From Acanthococcus lagerstroemiae (taxonomy: Eukaryota > Arthropoda > Insecta > Hemiptera > Eriococcidae): 64,000 nucleotides of DNA. Each line of letters starts with the position of its first letter. The first letter of the stretch is position 1. Below the pieces are notes generated by a model. That model did not search any database. It was given only the letters and a program-made list of their open reading frames with translations, and was not told the origin of the DNA. Both the position numbers and the translations under genes were made by a program. The stretch spans positions 20,517,626-20,581,625 of the forward strand of contig CM063110.1 of assembly GCA_031841125.1 (NCBI GenBank). The letters run 5' to 3'. Below, one piece after another: positions 11,141 to 22,209 of this stretch.

Positions 11141-11600
11141 TATAGGTTAATTTGCACTATAGAAACACAGAATTTATTTTATGTATATAGGAAAAAAAGT
11201 TAACCTCTATGAGGATGCACCTATTATCATTACACAGAGATACACCTTATGTAAATATCAAACTACAGTATATGCATATACTGTAACTATTTCAAATTTA
11301 GAAGTGTCCACTGCAGGTAAAGTCGTTGATACATAGAGATAGATGTTCTCATACTGTCCGAGAGAAAAAAGCAGTTTTAATCAAAACATGTATTTTTTCG
11401 ACTTCACATCAAGTTTACTGTTTCAAGGGAGACACATTGGAAATGTTAAACAAAGGCTAAAGAAATCAAGTAAAACTTCATTTTTCTACCTGCACAGTTC
11501 TAATTATGGATTTTAAATATGACAGTTTATGTCATAACAAATGTATTAATATTATTCAGAAGTGAGTTTATCTACTTTACATTTGAAAAACAATATAGCC
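11140..11600. other. AT-rich interior without recognised features
   Basis: Unstructured AT-rich sequence between the hairpins and the ~110-bp array. I see no ORF of interest and no clear repeat. Confidence 0.4.
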
Positions 11601-12310
11601 TAAATGAAGAATTCAATTTCCGAAGTTGGGGTCGGGGTCAACCCAACGGATCCACAATAGATCTGAATCGAAATAAGTTAACCATGAATAATCTTGAGAG
11701 GCTGAAAGATCGAGAATTAGATTTGCGGAATTGGGGTGGAGACAATCCATCGGGTCCACAATATTATATTATTATTTTTATTTACTGAGAGTGTTATTGC
11801 CTTTTGCTGCTATAATCTAACTATTATTAAAACAAACGTAAATTATTAGAAGAGGGTTAATGTATTATTTGAATTGAAAAAGTAAGACGTTCACCAAGAA
11901 TAACATTGAGAAGCCGGAAAATCGAGTTTTAGATTTTCGTCGTAGGTGGGAGAGTTATTCCTTGATCCACAAAAGATCTCGATTAAAAATAAGGGGCTTA
12001 TGGAAAATTGTTTTTCAACATCTACAATCAAGAATCTGACTATCGGAGTTGGGGTGCGGTCAACCCCTCGGAATCACAAATTATTTCAATCAAGAAAAAA
12101 AAAGTTCACCTACAAAAACTCGAAAGTATACTCTTTTGGTGTTGGGGGCGCGAGTCCACGTTTCCAGTGTACAAAATGTAGCAGTTGAAAAAAGGGGAGG
12201 TTTACGTAAAAGAATTCAGAAATTTGAAGAATCGAGAATTAGATTTCCAGAGTTCAGGGCGGGCTTCACCCCTCAAATCCACAATAGCTTCCGTCTTTCA
12301 GTTCCACGTT
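11600..12310. repeat. ~110-bp tandem array, left segment
   Basis: Units have the form AAATCGAGAATTAGATTT, then CGGAGTTGGGGTGGGG, then CAACCCNTCGGNNCCACAA, then TCGATNNAAAAATAAG. About six are present. 11,740-12,300 is also a direct duplicate of 18,100-18,680, sharing TTACTGAGAGTGTTATTGCC and the sequence after it, so the array carries a higher-order duplication about 6.4 kb apart. Confidence 0.75.
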
Positions 12311-12314
12311 CTCG

Positions 12315-12435
12315 TCCGAGAACTGGGGCCCTGGGTGGCAAAGATAAGCGCAGGATTTAAAAAAAATGGAAAAGCTACGTGCAGGCGTATGCCCAAAAAT
12401 GGGCGGAGGTACTCACACACACACACGTTTGGTCG
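12315..12435 (+). pseudogene. Possible 3' end of an RTE-like LINE ORF
   Basis: One frame reads WKSYVQAYAQKWAEV followed by THTH, which resembles the C-terminal tail of RTE-type LINE proteins (WxxxxEAYAQKWxxxG). It then runs into a short ACACAC tract. It is only about 35 codons long and on the opposite strand from the LINE at 12,850-14,770. The assignment is tentative. Confidence 0.35.
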
Positions 12436-12559
12436 ACAAACGGCGCAAAATGTGTCTGCCCATTAAAATTTTTCAATCTCATTATTTCTCTCTAAATTGA
12501 TCATCGCCGCCGCACGCTTTTCGATTGTCGTCGCAACATACGCTTCTTTCATTTTTGTA

Positions 12560-12630
12560 AGTATTTTATAAATGCAGGCGGCGGCGCACCGGGCATTTGC
12601 CCGAATCGCCCTATGACTTATCCGCCCCTG
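12560..12630. mobile_element. Solo hAT-type end (CCGCCCCTG)
   Basis: GCGCACCGGGCATTTGCCCG followed by ATCGCCCTATGACTTATCCG and CCCCTG at 12,630 is a typical right end of a hAT-type element (inverse CAGGGGCGGATAAGTC). No matching left end or target duplication was found, so this is a truncated remnant. Confidence 0.45.
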
Positions 12631-12849
12631 GAAGAGGCTCAAGGTGATAGGTCCACTTTCATTGAGTAGACTGTAAAAAATACATGTATGTGCTTTGTAA
12701 TACAGTACAAACATAAAGATTTATGCACTGATGCACTGTGACGAAATTAGGAGGCCCACAGTGTACCAAAGAACCTTCAGATGTAAGTAGCATCTTCTGG
12801 ATGCCCCGTGTAATGAAACCGAGGCCTCATTCAGAAAATAAATATTTGT

Positions 12850-14770
12850 GTTTGAAACCATAATGCATTGCAAAGGAGTAGTTGATTTCAGCAGGTTTTC
12901 AAGTTACTGGCCTACCTATCGTTCTTTTTCTTTGCAGCGTATCCATAGTTGAGTACTTTTACTCCCTATTTGTTGCTATCTGCCCTCGCCAGATGCCCCA
13001 CATATTTCCACTTAAATTGTTCGACATTATATCCTATATCCTCGCCTCCAGCCATTTCGTACAGTTTTCCATTTGAGATTTTGTCTACCCATCGCAGTCC
13101 TAGAAGTTTCCTCAACATAGATCTGAACGTAATTTGTAGCTTCACGATTTGTCTCCTGTAAGGGACCAGGTTTATACTCCATACTTGAGGGCTGGTACCG
13201 TTCAGCTATTTAGTGTTTCCATTTTGAGGAAGGTGTTAGAATTCCGGCAAAAAATACATTTTAATGCCCAGAGGTTGTTCCACCCCTTTTTAATACGCCT
13301 CATAATTCCTTTATCTCTTTCATCGAAACTAATAATCTGTCCCACAGATATTCGATTCTGTTACCTCTTCTATCTCTTGCCCATCGATTATTAAATTTTT
13401 TCTTTCCACTCTTCCGATTATTTTTGATTTGCTACCATTCAGTTTGAGGCCAGCTTTTTTGCATTCCCTCAATAGCTTTTCTGCCATTTTCTTCAACTCC
13501 TTACTATTTTCTGTAAATAAGATAATATAGTTTGCGTACCTTAAATTACTTAGAAATTCTCCATTTATTTTTAGTCCCCTTCTTTTCCACTTCAGATTGC
13601 GAAATACATCTTCCAAAATGCAGTTGAAGAGGTTTGGCTACAAGGTATCCCCTTGTTGAACTCCGCTCCTAATTTTGAATTCCCTCCCTTTGCTTTTAAG
13701 GCTAGCTCTTGCACTCGAATTTGCATAGTAATTCTGTATATGACTTTAATAAACCCACTTTCAATTCCCTTATTTTCCAGTGCTTTTAACATATACTTAT
13801 GATCCACTGAATCAACTGCCTCATGAAAGCCTATGCAAAATATTTCAATTTCTACATCATATTCGTGTGTTTTTTCAATAATTTGGCTCACAACGAAAAT
13901 ATTCTTTACAGTTGAGAAGCCTTTTCTGAATCTCGCCTGTTCACTCCCCTGATGATTTGAATCCAGATGGTTATACATACGTCTTTTTAAGACTGCCATA
14001 CATGCTTTAAAGATGTTCGCCAAGTTCCACTGTTTTGGACATGTTTTCATAATTCTGATTTTGTTAAATATTTTAATCTGGTGTGGCACTCTCTGATCGC
14101 CAAACCTTTTCAGCATTTCGTTCGTAATTCCATCCGGTCCTGGGGCTATGTCATTTTTCAGTCTACATATTTAGTACGTATTCCACTTCTCTCTCCATTA
14201 TTTCCGGGATTTCTTCCTCCTTTCACCCTCAGTTTTTGCTATTTTCATGAGCTCGTTTTGCTCGCGGTATAAGTCCTCGTAAAAAATTGTTGCTGCCTCT
14301 AGAATTTGTTCTTGATTCTGAGTCACTTTTCCTGTCTGATCTTTTAGCTTCAGCATAACGTCTCTCCCGCCATCGAGTTCGAGCCTAACTTTTTTGGTGG
14401 ACCAACTTTCTTCCAAAATATCTTGAATTTTTTCCTAATCATATTTCTTAATATGTTCTCTAACATTTTTCTTCACCAATTTTTGTATTTTAGTTCGCTC
14501 AGGTTTGTCCAATGGTGTTTTATTTCTATTTTTCCAAAGGTTATTCTTCCTGATTCGAGAGTCTATTTTGAAAGTTTATCCCTGGTTTTCTCTTTAACCC
14601 TGTCACTCCAAACTCTTCAACCGTGTTTTTTAAAGCTTGATCCATACTGTCGTAAAAATTTTCCTCGACTTTCAATTTCTCTTGCACTGATTTTAGTTTC
14701 TGGCGTGCGTCCTCTTCCTTTCTGACTGGGATAATCCGCCTTCTTCTCCCTTTACCCTTCCTGTGATTTT
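12850..14770 (-). pseudogene. RTE/BovB-like LINE reverse transcriptase, 5'-truncated
   Basis: Read on the minus strand. 14,416-14,198 gives LKLKDQTGKVTQNQEQILEA and FYEDLYREQ, the region before RT. 14,116-13,592 includes VPHQIKIFNKI, PKQWNLANIF, a FHEAVDSVDHKYMLKALENKG segment, and FNKGIPCSQTSS (normally G(V)RQGCPLSP). 13,616-13,329 gives LRYANYIILFTEN, where the catalytic YADD box has become YANY, then GLKLNGSKSKII and IIDGQEIEEV. Further downstream LKYGV.TWSLT and an RKRGRP-like tail are recognisable to about 12,870. The endonuclease is missing. Frameshifts and the lost catalytic Asp show it is dead. It is nested in the ~110-bp array. Confidence 0.85.
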
Positions 14771-14829
14771 CATACTGGACTCACTGCGCCGGGATGCTCA
14801 ATTACTTATCCACATGAGATTTCAATTCA

Positions 14830-17800
14830 CAGAGGGTCGCCAATAAAGTCTCGAAAATTGAGAAACAGATTTTCGAAGTTGGAGGTGGGGGACACCCATC
14901 CAACTCATGAAAGATGAAATAGGAAAAATAAAAAGTTCAACCAGATCCGAAAAATCTATAGTTAAATTTTCAAAGCTGGGGCGACAATCTATCTCTTGGC
15001 TTCACAAAACTACTGATCGAAACAAATAATCAAGTTTATGAAACATAAGTTTCAAAATTCGAACAACCGGGAAAAAAGGGGTCACCTCTCGAGTCCACAA
15101 AAGATTCAGATCGTGAAAATAAAAACTACTCGAAGAATAAGCATTAAATTCTGAAGAATCGAGAATTAAATTTTCAACGCCTGAGGCGGGTGTCCACCAT
15201 CGGATCACCAAAACAATTAGATGGAAAAAAAAATTTGTGACTGTCCATACTGAAAGGGCACTTCGGTCCAAAAAAAAATCGACTTTGAGATTATGTTCGA
15301 TTTTGGTAGGTCAAAGAGTACTGTTTAACACTGTGAGTCTCTGAACTCGAAAAAGCAAAAGTGATAGAGCGCAAGAGTGGACGTCTATAGGCTATCGCGT
15401 TCTCGAGATTCCCGTTTGAATCTTTAAGTGTCTCCTGTAAAATTAATGTTTTGGACCGACGTGCCCTTTTAATTTGGACGGTCACATTTATCGAAAAATA
15501 GTGTTTAAAGTAGATAAACGGCTGCACGAAAGATCCCAATTGAAAAAATAAAAAGGTCTCCAAAAATATTTTTAAAGACCGAAAAATTGAGAATTCTACT
15601 CCTCGGGTCCACAAAACACTTCCGATCAGAACAAAAGAGTTTCAAGGAGAATTATTTCTTAAGTCTGAAAAATGGAATTTGATTTACAATTAGGGTGGGG
15701 GATCGACAAAATAAGGGGTTCGCGGAAAAGTACTGTTCAAGACGGAAAATCATGAATTAGATTCACAGAATTGGGAGCGGGGTGCACTCCTCAGCCCCCA
15801 AAAATCTACGAATTGAAAAAATAAAAAGGTTACCAAAAATATTTTTATAGGCCGAAAATTCGTGAATTAGAATGTTCGGACTTGTGGGTGGGGGCACCAC
15901 CCTTCGAGTCCACAGGAGGCTTAATACAACAACTATGGTTTTACGGAAAACAATTTTTCAAGCCTGTAGATTTTCGGCGTGTAAGTGGGGGTCCACCCCT
16001 TGGATCCATAAAAGACTCTGATCCAACATAAATATAAGTTTAGCAAAAAATGATTTTTAAGCCTGAAAAATCGAGATTTTAATTTCCAAGTCTGGGGTGG
16101 GGTCAACTCTTCGGTCTCACATAAGATTTCAATTGAAAAAATAAACAATCACCAGGAATAAATTTGAGAGGCTGAAAATCGAGAATTAGATTTCTGGGGT
16201 TAGGGTGAGGGTTTACCCCTCAGATCCACAAAACACTTCGATTAACAAAATAAGAGGTTCACAGACAATCGTCGTTCAAGCCTGAAAAATCGAGACAAAT
16301 GTCCGAAGTTGGGAGTGTGGTCAACCCCTCGGAGAAATGAAGCGTTCATCAAAAATAATTTTAAAGGCCGAAAAATCAAGAATTGTTGAGGGCAAGAATC
16401 CACCTTTCGAGTCTAAAAAATGTGGCAATCGAAATGAGAGGAGGTTTATGAAAGATAATTCAGACGTTGAAAAATCGAGAATTAGATTTCCGGAGTTCAG
16501 GATGGGCTCCACCCCTCAAGTCCGCAATAGATTTTATAAAAAAAAAAAAAAAATTTAATAATTCAAAATCGAAAATTAGACTTTCGGAGTTGCGGGTGTA
16601 GGTTTACCTATCAGATCCACAAAATACTTCGACCAACGAAACAGAGGTTCACGGAACATTATTGTTCAAGACTGAAAAATCGAGAAGTAGACTCCCAGAG
16701 GCGAAAAATATTTTTAAAGGGCAAAAAATCGAAAATTAGATTTTCGGAATTGGGGTGGGATTCCACTCCTCGGGTCCAACAAAGACTTCGATCAGAAAAA
16801 TAAGGGGATCGCCGAAAATTATCTTTCACGTCAGAAAAATCGAGTATTAGATTTCCAGGGTTGGGGCCGGGTCAACCCATCGGAACTGAACCATTTGACC
16901 CCGCAAATGATAACAACTGAAAAATGGAGAAGGTCACTAAAAATATTTCTAAAGGCCAAAAAATCGAGAATTAGATTTTCGGAGTTCGGGTGGGGTACCA
17001 CCCCGCGGCTCCACCAAAGACTTCGATCAGAAAAATAAGGGGGTTCATCGAAAATTATTTTTCACGTCAGAAAAATCGAGAATTTGATTTCCAGAGTTGG
17101 AGGTGGGGTTAACACATCGGGACCACAATAGATTTGAATCGAAAAAATAAACATTTCATCAAGAATAAATCTGAAAGCCCGGAAAATCGAGATTTATATT
17201 TTAGCAGGCAACGGGGGGGGGGTCTATCCCTTGGGTCTACATATGATTTCGATCGAACAATAGAAGAGTTATGGAAAATCAGCTTTCAATACCTACCAAA
17301 CAAGAATTTCATGACCGGAGTTGGGGGCGAGGAATCCTGCCCTCTGATCCACATAATACATCGATTAACAAAGTAAAGGGTCCAAAGAAAACTATTGTTG
17401 AAGACTGAAGAATCAAGAATTAGACTTCCGGAGTTGGGAGCAGTGTCAATCCTTTGGTCCTATAGAAAACATGAACAGTTCATCGAAAGTAATTTTTTAA
17501 AGGCCGAAAAATCAATAATTACACTTTCAGGGTTTGGACGGGTCTACTTTTTAAGTCTACAGAATGTATCAATCGCAAAAAGAAGTTAAATACAATTGCA
17601 AAGTTTGAAGCATCGAGAGATAGATTTTCAGGAATTCGGGATGCGTTTTACCTCTCAAATCCACATTAGATTTCAACCGAAAAATAAATTATAGCAACAA
17701 TACCTACTTTTAAAGGCCAAAATATCGAAAATAATATTTTTGTGATTGGGGGTTGGGGATGGGGAGGGGGCACCCGTCTGATCCACAAAAAGCTTCGATC

Positions 17801-19135
17801 AACAAAATGAGAGGTTCGCGGAAAATTATTTATAAAGCCTGAATATTCGAGAATTGGACTTCCAAGTTGGGGGTGTGGTCGACCCCCCGGCCCATAAAAG
17901 ATTTCAATTGAAATACAAAAATGGTCACCAAAAATATTTCTGACGATCGAAAAATCAAGAATTAGATTTTCGAAGTTGTGGGCGGCGGATCACTCGTCCT
18001 CGGGTCCACAAAATACTGCGAACAAAGAAATAAGCATGGAAAATTATTTCTTAAGCCGACAAAATAGAGAATTCAATTTCCGGAGTTGGGGGCGGAGACA
18101 GTCCATCGGGTCCACAATACTATATTATTATTTTTATTTACTGAGAGTGTTATTGCCTTGCTGCTATAATCAAACTATTAATAAAACAAATGTAAATTAT
18201 TAAAAGAGGATTAACGTATTATTTGAATTGAAAAAATAAGTCGTTCTCCAAGAATAACTTTGAGAAGCTGAAAAATCGAGTTTTTTTGATTTTCGTCGTG
18301 GATAGGAGAGTTATTCCTTGATCCACAAAAGATCTCGATTAAAAATAAGGGGTTTATGGAAAATTGTTTTTCAACATCTATAATCGAGAATTTGATTTCC
18401 GGAGGTGGGGTGTGGTCTACCGCACGGATCCACGAATTATTTCAATAAATAAATAAATAAAAAGTTCACCAACGAAAACTCGAAAATATACTCTTTTGGT
18501 GTTGGGGGCGCGACTCTACTTTTCCCGTGTAGAAAATGTATCAGTTGAAAAAAGGGAAGGCTTACGTAAAATAATTCAGAAATTTGAAGAATCGAGAATT
18601 AGATTTTCAGAGTTCAGGACGGGCTTCACCCCTCAAGTCCACAATAGATTTTATTCAAAAAAATTAAAGGTTCACGAAAAATGAATATTGAAGTCCGAAG
18701 ATTCGAGAATTTGATTTTCGGAGTTGGGGTTGAGGGTCCACATGTCGAATCCACAAAATACTTCGATCAACAAAATAAGGGGTTCGCGGAAAATTATTGT
18801 TCAAGCCTGAAAAATCGATAATTAGACTTCCGGAGTTGAGGTGATGGTCCACCCCTCGGTACCACAACAGACTTAAACAATCGAAAATCATTTTTCACGT
18901 CAGAAATATCGAGAGTTTGATTTGCAGAGTTGAGGGCGGGGTCAGCTCATCGGGACTCAACCATTAGACCCCACAAATGATTACAACTGAAAAACGCAAA
19001 AGGTCACTAAAAAGATTTCTACAGGCCAAAAAAATGAGGATTCGATTTTCGGGGTTAGAGGTGGGATTCCATTCCTCGGATTCACAAAATAATTTAGAAG
19101 TTTGAAGAATCGAATGTTATATTTTTGGAGTTGGG
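14830..19135. repeat. ~110-bp tandem array, main segment (about 38 units)
   Basis: This is a long run of the same ~105-120-bp degenerate unit as 11,600-12,310. Each unit has a purine-rich block (GAAAAATCGAGAATTAGA), TTTCCGGAGTTGGGG, a pyrimidine-rich block (CCACCCCTCGGGTCCACAAA), ACTTCGATCNAAAAAATAAG and TTCACNGAAAATTATTTTT. Unit count is estimated from length. Small ORFs on both strands are frame accidents of the repeat. It ends at about 19,135, where the right TIR begins. Confidence 0.82.
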
Positions 19136-19755
19136 CCTCAAATGGGGCGGGGGTGCACTTTCTGCCCCCTAACGTTTTTTCGATTTAGCGGGGGATAGAG
19201 ATGTATACAAACAAAAATGTGGGATATACAAACGTAAATAAACGATCTACAAACGAATACACAAAGTTTCAGTTACCTACCTCAAATGGGTGACACACTT
19301 TACCTGTACCCCCCCCCCCCCCTCCAACGTTTTGTTAATATAGCGGGACGAGGGGATGTATACAAACGAAACTTCGGGAACGTATACAAATCATATGCAA
19401 ACAAATACAAAAGTTTCAGCACTGTATCTTAAATATTGGAAATAAGTGTAGACCATTTCCCTGTACCCCAAGGTTTTTTCGATGTATCGAGGGAGGGGGA
19501 TGTATACAAACGAAAATTTGGGCTATACAAACGTATACAAACGATATACAAACGAATACAAAAGTTTCAGCCCCGTACCTCAAAAGGGGGGGTATACCAT
19601 TTCCCTGTACCCCCCCAACGTTTTTTCAATATAGCGGGGGAGGGGGATGTATACAAACGAAAATTTGGGCTATACAAACGTATACAAACGATATACAAAC
19701 GAATACAAAAGTTTCAGCCCCGTACCTCAAATGGGGGGGTACAGCGAAATGCACC
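19136..19755 (-). repeat. Right terminal inverted repeat (620 bp)
   Basis: Inverse of 5,979-6,595 with only scattered differences, for example GATGTATCGAGGGAG against GCTACATCG on the other arm, and one C-run length difference. It contains four ~150-bp subrepeats with GTATACAAACG motifs. Confidence 0.88.
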
Positions 19756-19766
19756 TTGTTTCTTAA
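19756..19766. repeat. Right 11-bp target-site duplication of the giant element
   Basis: TTGTTTCTTAA, identical to 5,968-5,978. Host sequence resumes with CTGCATCGGATCAGTTGC, matching copy B from about 38,357. Confidence 0.85.
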
Positions 19767-20091
19767 CTGCATCGGATCAGTTGCAGCATGATCGACTCCA
19801 AATCAGGTACTGCAATACCACCTCCTCCCCACCAAACTTTACAACTAATAGAGAAGAACCTTATAATTATCCCACAATAAATTAACGTATTTTACGATAA
19901 AATTTAAGTTCTGGTGGAGCTCTTTGAACCCAGCTTGAAAACAGCACCCTACAGCATTTTAACGACTCAGAATCTGGTCGACCTTTTCTCACCGATTTCC
20001 TCCTCCTGATCCATTGTATGTCATTTTTTACATGCGCAGTTCAAGAACCCAGATCACACTCGAAAGCTGTTGGTCCTTTCCTCCCGTCAAT

Positions 20092-20252
20092 ACGCACTAG
20101 CGATGGTGTGGTGGGACGTATGGCGATGCACGCATGCCAAAGTGGCCCCTGAGACACCGCACCCCCGGCACCGGAAACTACCCTTTCGGGCATCGCATCA
20201 GTACCGATCGGTGGTTCAGTGGTAGAATGCTCGCCTGCCACGCACTAGCGAT
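20092..20252 (+). mobile_element. SINE fragment fused to a tRNA-Gly 5' half, 13-bp TSD
   Basis: Insert 20,105-20,239, flanked by perfect ACGCACTAGCGAT at 20,092-20,104 and 20,240-20,252. Copy B reads ACGCAATAGGGATACAA without the insert. The first ~100 bp (GGTGTGGTGGGACGTATGGC to CGGGCATCGCATCAGT) is a repeat body also found at 29,888-30,000 and in part at 24,007-24,051. The last ~35 bp is the 5' half of tRNA-Gly(GCC). The 13-bp duplication is typical of LINE-mediated retrotransposition. Confidence 0.8.
20205..20241 (+). pseudogene. 5' half of tRNA-Gly(GCC)
   Basis: ATCGGTGGTTCAGTGGTAGA then ATGCTCGCCTGCCACG matches the acceptor 5' strand, D arm and anticodon arm of the conserved animal tRNA-Gly(GCC) gene up to the anticodon loop (CTGCCAC). 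The 3' half is absent, so it cannot make a tRNA. The fragment stops where stress-derived 5' tRNA halves end. Confidence 0.85.
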
Positions 20253-21013
20253 ACATCTAAATTTAATAATTATCCCAGTAATAAGAGAAACTTCTACAGA
20301 CCGTAACTAATCTTTCAGCAATTGGGTGAGCAGGCATCTTCAATTTTTATTTTTGGCGTTGGATGTGTACCCTTGGCACTGATTTCAGTTGAACGACCAC
20401 CGGCAAATTGGAAATAGTAAACTGGCGCCTTCAGTTGGTTCTCACATAAATAAGTAGTTTCCACATCCAACTGAATGAACTTCTGCAAGTAAAAATTCCA
20501 AAATTAGAAGAAAACCAAGTGAAACATGATCGGCTCAAAATCAGATCTACATCCTCGCTCCGAGCACAGTGACCCCTTCCCTTCCAACCTTTACTCAAAA
20601 CACAAATTGACCCTTGTATACTCGCGAATGGGTGTTTCAAAAATCCTATTATGAACTGCCGCACATATCCTGGTGCTGACTCTATCTTTGGTCATAAACT
20701 GAAAAATATGCAAGGCCAAAGAAATAAGGCTTCCGAGATAAATGCGAGACGCGACAGAAATAATGAAATTTTCGCGGCAACCGAAGTTAAACTCAGCAAC
20801 TGGAAAAGATATCTGAAAACTTGTTTTTCAAAATGACAGGTTACGGGAACCCTGCCCCGGGTAGGAGGACTCGCGAGATCAAGGTTTAGCCCACATATTC
20901 CTTACTTCGTAGCTAACTGCTTGTGTTTGCCTGGGCATTTTATATCTCAACCAGGGTATTAGTGTGGGTTTTGTTGCCGCGGGCATGGAATGAGAGCGCA
21001 AATCCTTAACATG

Positions 21014-21745
21014 AGGATTTTATCATAGAGAAATGCCGTGAATATAATGTCCCTGCAGTAGTATGCTTTATTGATTATGCAAAAGTTTTCAACTGGGTAA
21101 AGTGTGGAAAGCCCTAATGAGCACGATGATGGAGATGGAAGTACCTAGACACCTGACAGACTTGGTGAAAATACTGTGCAGAAGCAATGAAATGACTGGA
21201 GTAAGAATTGCAGGGGAGGAGTCTGGAACGTGCAGAGTAGAACGAGGTGTCAGGCAGGGAAGATATCTTGTAGCCACAACTCTTCAACATATTATATATG
21301 GAGAGAACGCTATGAGAAAGACGCTGGAAAACTGGAGCGGTGGCATCTCAATAGGTGGCTAGGAATTCTCGAATCTAAGATATGCCGGAGATACAACTCT
21401 GCTGGAAACTTCCGGCAGGGAACTGGCGGAGCTGACTGAGCGTGTCAAGAAGATCGGCGAAAAATACGGGCTACTCATAAATTCTTCAAAAACCAAACTT
21501 TTGGTAATCGACCGCGAAGATGTCCTGACCTGACGCTTACCTGCTGACGGGTTTTGAAGAAGTAGAGTCGTTTATATGTAAATCTGGAGTCGATGATTGA
21601 TGTCAACGGTGGCTTCTTGGCAGGGATAAAAAGACGAATCGCTACCGGAAAGTCCGCAGTGACGAGACTGAAAAACTTCACCGGCAATCACGGATGCGAC
21701 AAATCTACGCAGGCCGGGAGACGGCATAGAAACAACTCCAGGCCC
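21014..21745 (+). pseudogene. BovB/RTE-like LINE reverse transcriptase fragment (copy A)
   Basis: The frames read EYNVPAVVCFIDYAKVFNWV (RT box A; the expected catalytic F-D is altered), EVPRHLTDLVKILCRSNE, RVERGVRQGR (RQG box), then after a frameshift an equivalent of ISNLRYADDTTLL with YAGD, ELTERVKKIGEKYGLLIN, SSKTKLLVIDRED, and remnants of the GSLIDxNGG and KRRIAxGKSAMxRLK region. It would copy LINE RNA at a nicked target. Stops, a frameshift and a mutated YxDD box show it is inactive. It lacks the endonuclease and the 3' end. A shorter paralogue lies at 39,425-39,985. Confidence 0.82.
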
Positions 21746-22209
21746 TCGCTAATCCATGTTAATTCGAACTAGAGAAAAATTACAATAGGTAATTTAATAC
21801 CTAGCATTATCGTAGATAAAAACTAAAAATAGCTGGAAAACAAAATTATGTTATGAAATAATAACTTGAAAACGAATTTTAAAATATAAATCTAATCAAG
21901 AAGACAGAGAAGATTGTACAGTAAACTTATGGCTATATACTAGAGACAGCCTATACGGCAAGATCAATTACTTTTGCTAGTTACCTTCTCCAGCCTATAA
22001 CACACACAGAAGGGTCAGACTCGACTGAGAAATCTAAAATGTCTGTAATACTGTAAGACTGAAATCTGAGCCTAAATCTCAATCCATTGGATCTGCAGGC
22101 ATCTCTAACCAGCCATTCTTAGTCACTTTGTCACTTTCCAGCAAGGACAACCAAACGGAAGATTTTGCACCACCTAGATCAACGCCCTTTTCAGTGACTC
22201 GGTATGTAG

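Larger units (their letters stand above)
5979..19755. mobile_element. 13.8-kb non-autonomous element with 620-bp TIRs
   Basis: Bounded by GGTGCATTTCGCTGTAC at the left and its exact inverse at the right, with identical 11-bp duplications outside. The flanks (copy A left ending at 5,967, copy A right starting at 19,767) are contiguous in copy B near 38,350-38,370, so this is a true insertion. The interior holds a ~153-bp array (about 6,910-10,870), a GC-rich hairpin region (11,088-11,123) and a ~110-bp array (about 11,600-12,310 and 14,830-19,130). Nested inside are a 2-kb hAT-like element and an RTE LINE fragment. No transposase is visible. Long subrepeat-built TIRs and a 9-11-bp duplication suggest a Mutator-like or Foldback element; the superfamily is inferred. 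Confidence 0.85.

Noticed and set aside
6910..19135. CRISPR array
   Set aside because: Repeats are degenerate, 110-153 bp long and contiguous without unique spacers, in a eukaryotic transposon context with no cas genes.
5979..19755. Polinton/Maverick or other DNA-virus-like element, suggested by size and long TIRs
   Set aside because: No polymerase B, integrase, ATPase, protease or capsid reading was found, and the duplication is about 11 bp rather than the ~6 bp typical of Polintons.
19436..19885. 149-codon ORF, and its mirror at 5,975-6,298, with repeated KRIQTIYKRIQKF segments
   Set aside because: The reading is an accident of the GTATACAAACG subrepeats in the terminal inverted repeats; it runs past the element end into unrelated host DNA.
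20205..20241. Functional tRNA-Gly gene
   Set aside because: Only the 5' half exists; the T arm, box B and 3' acceptor strand are missing.
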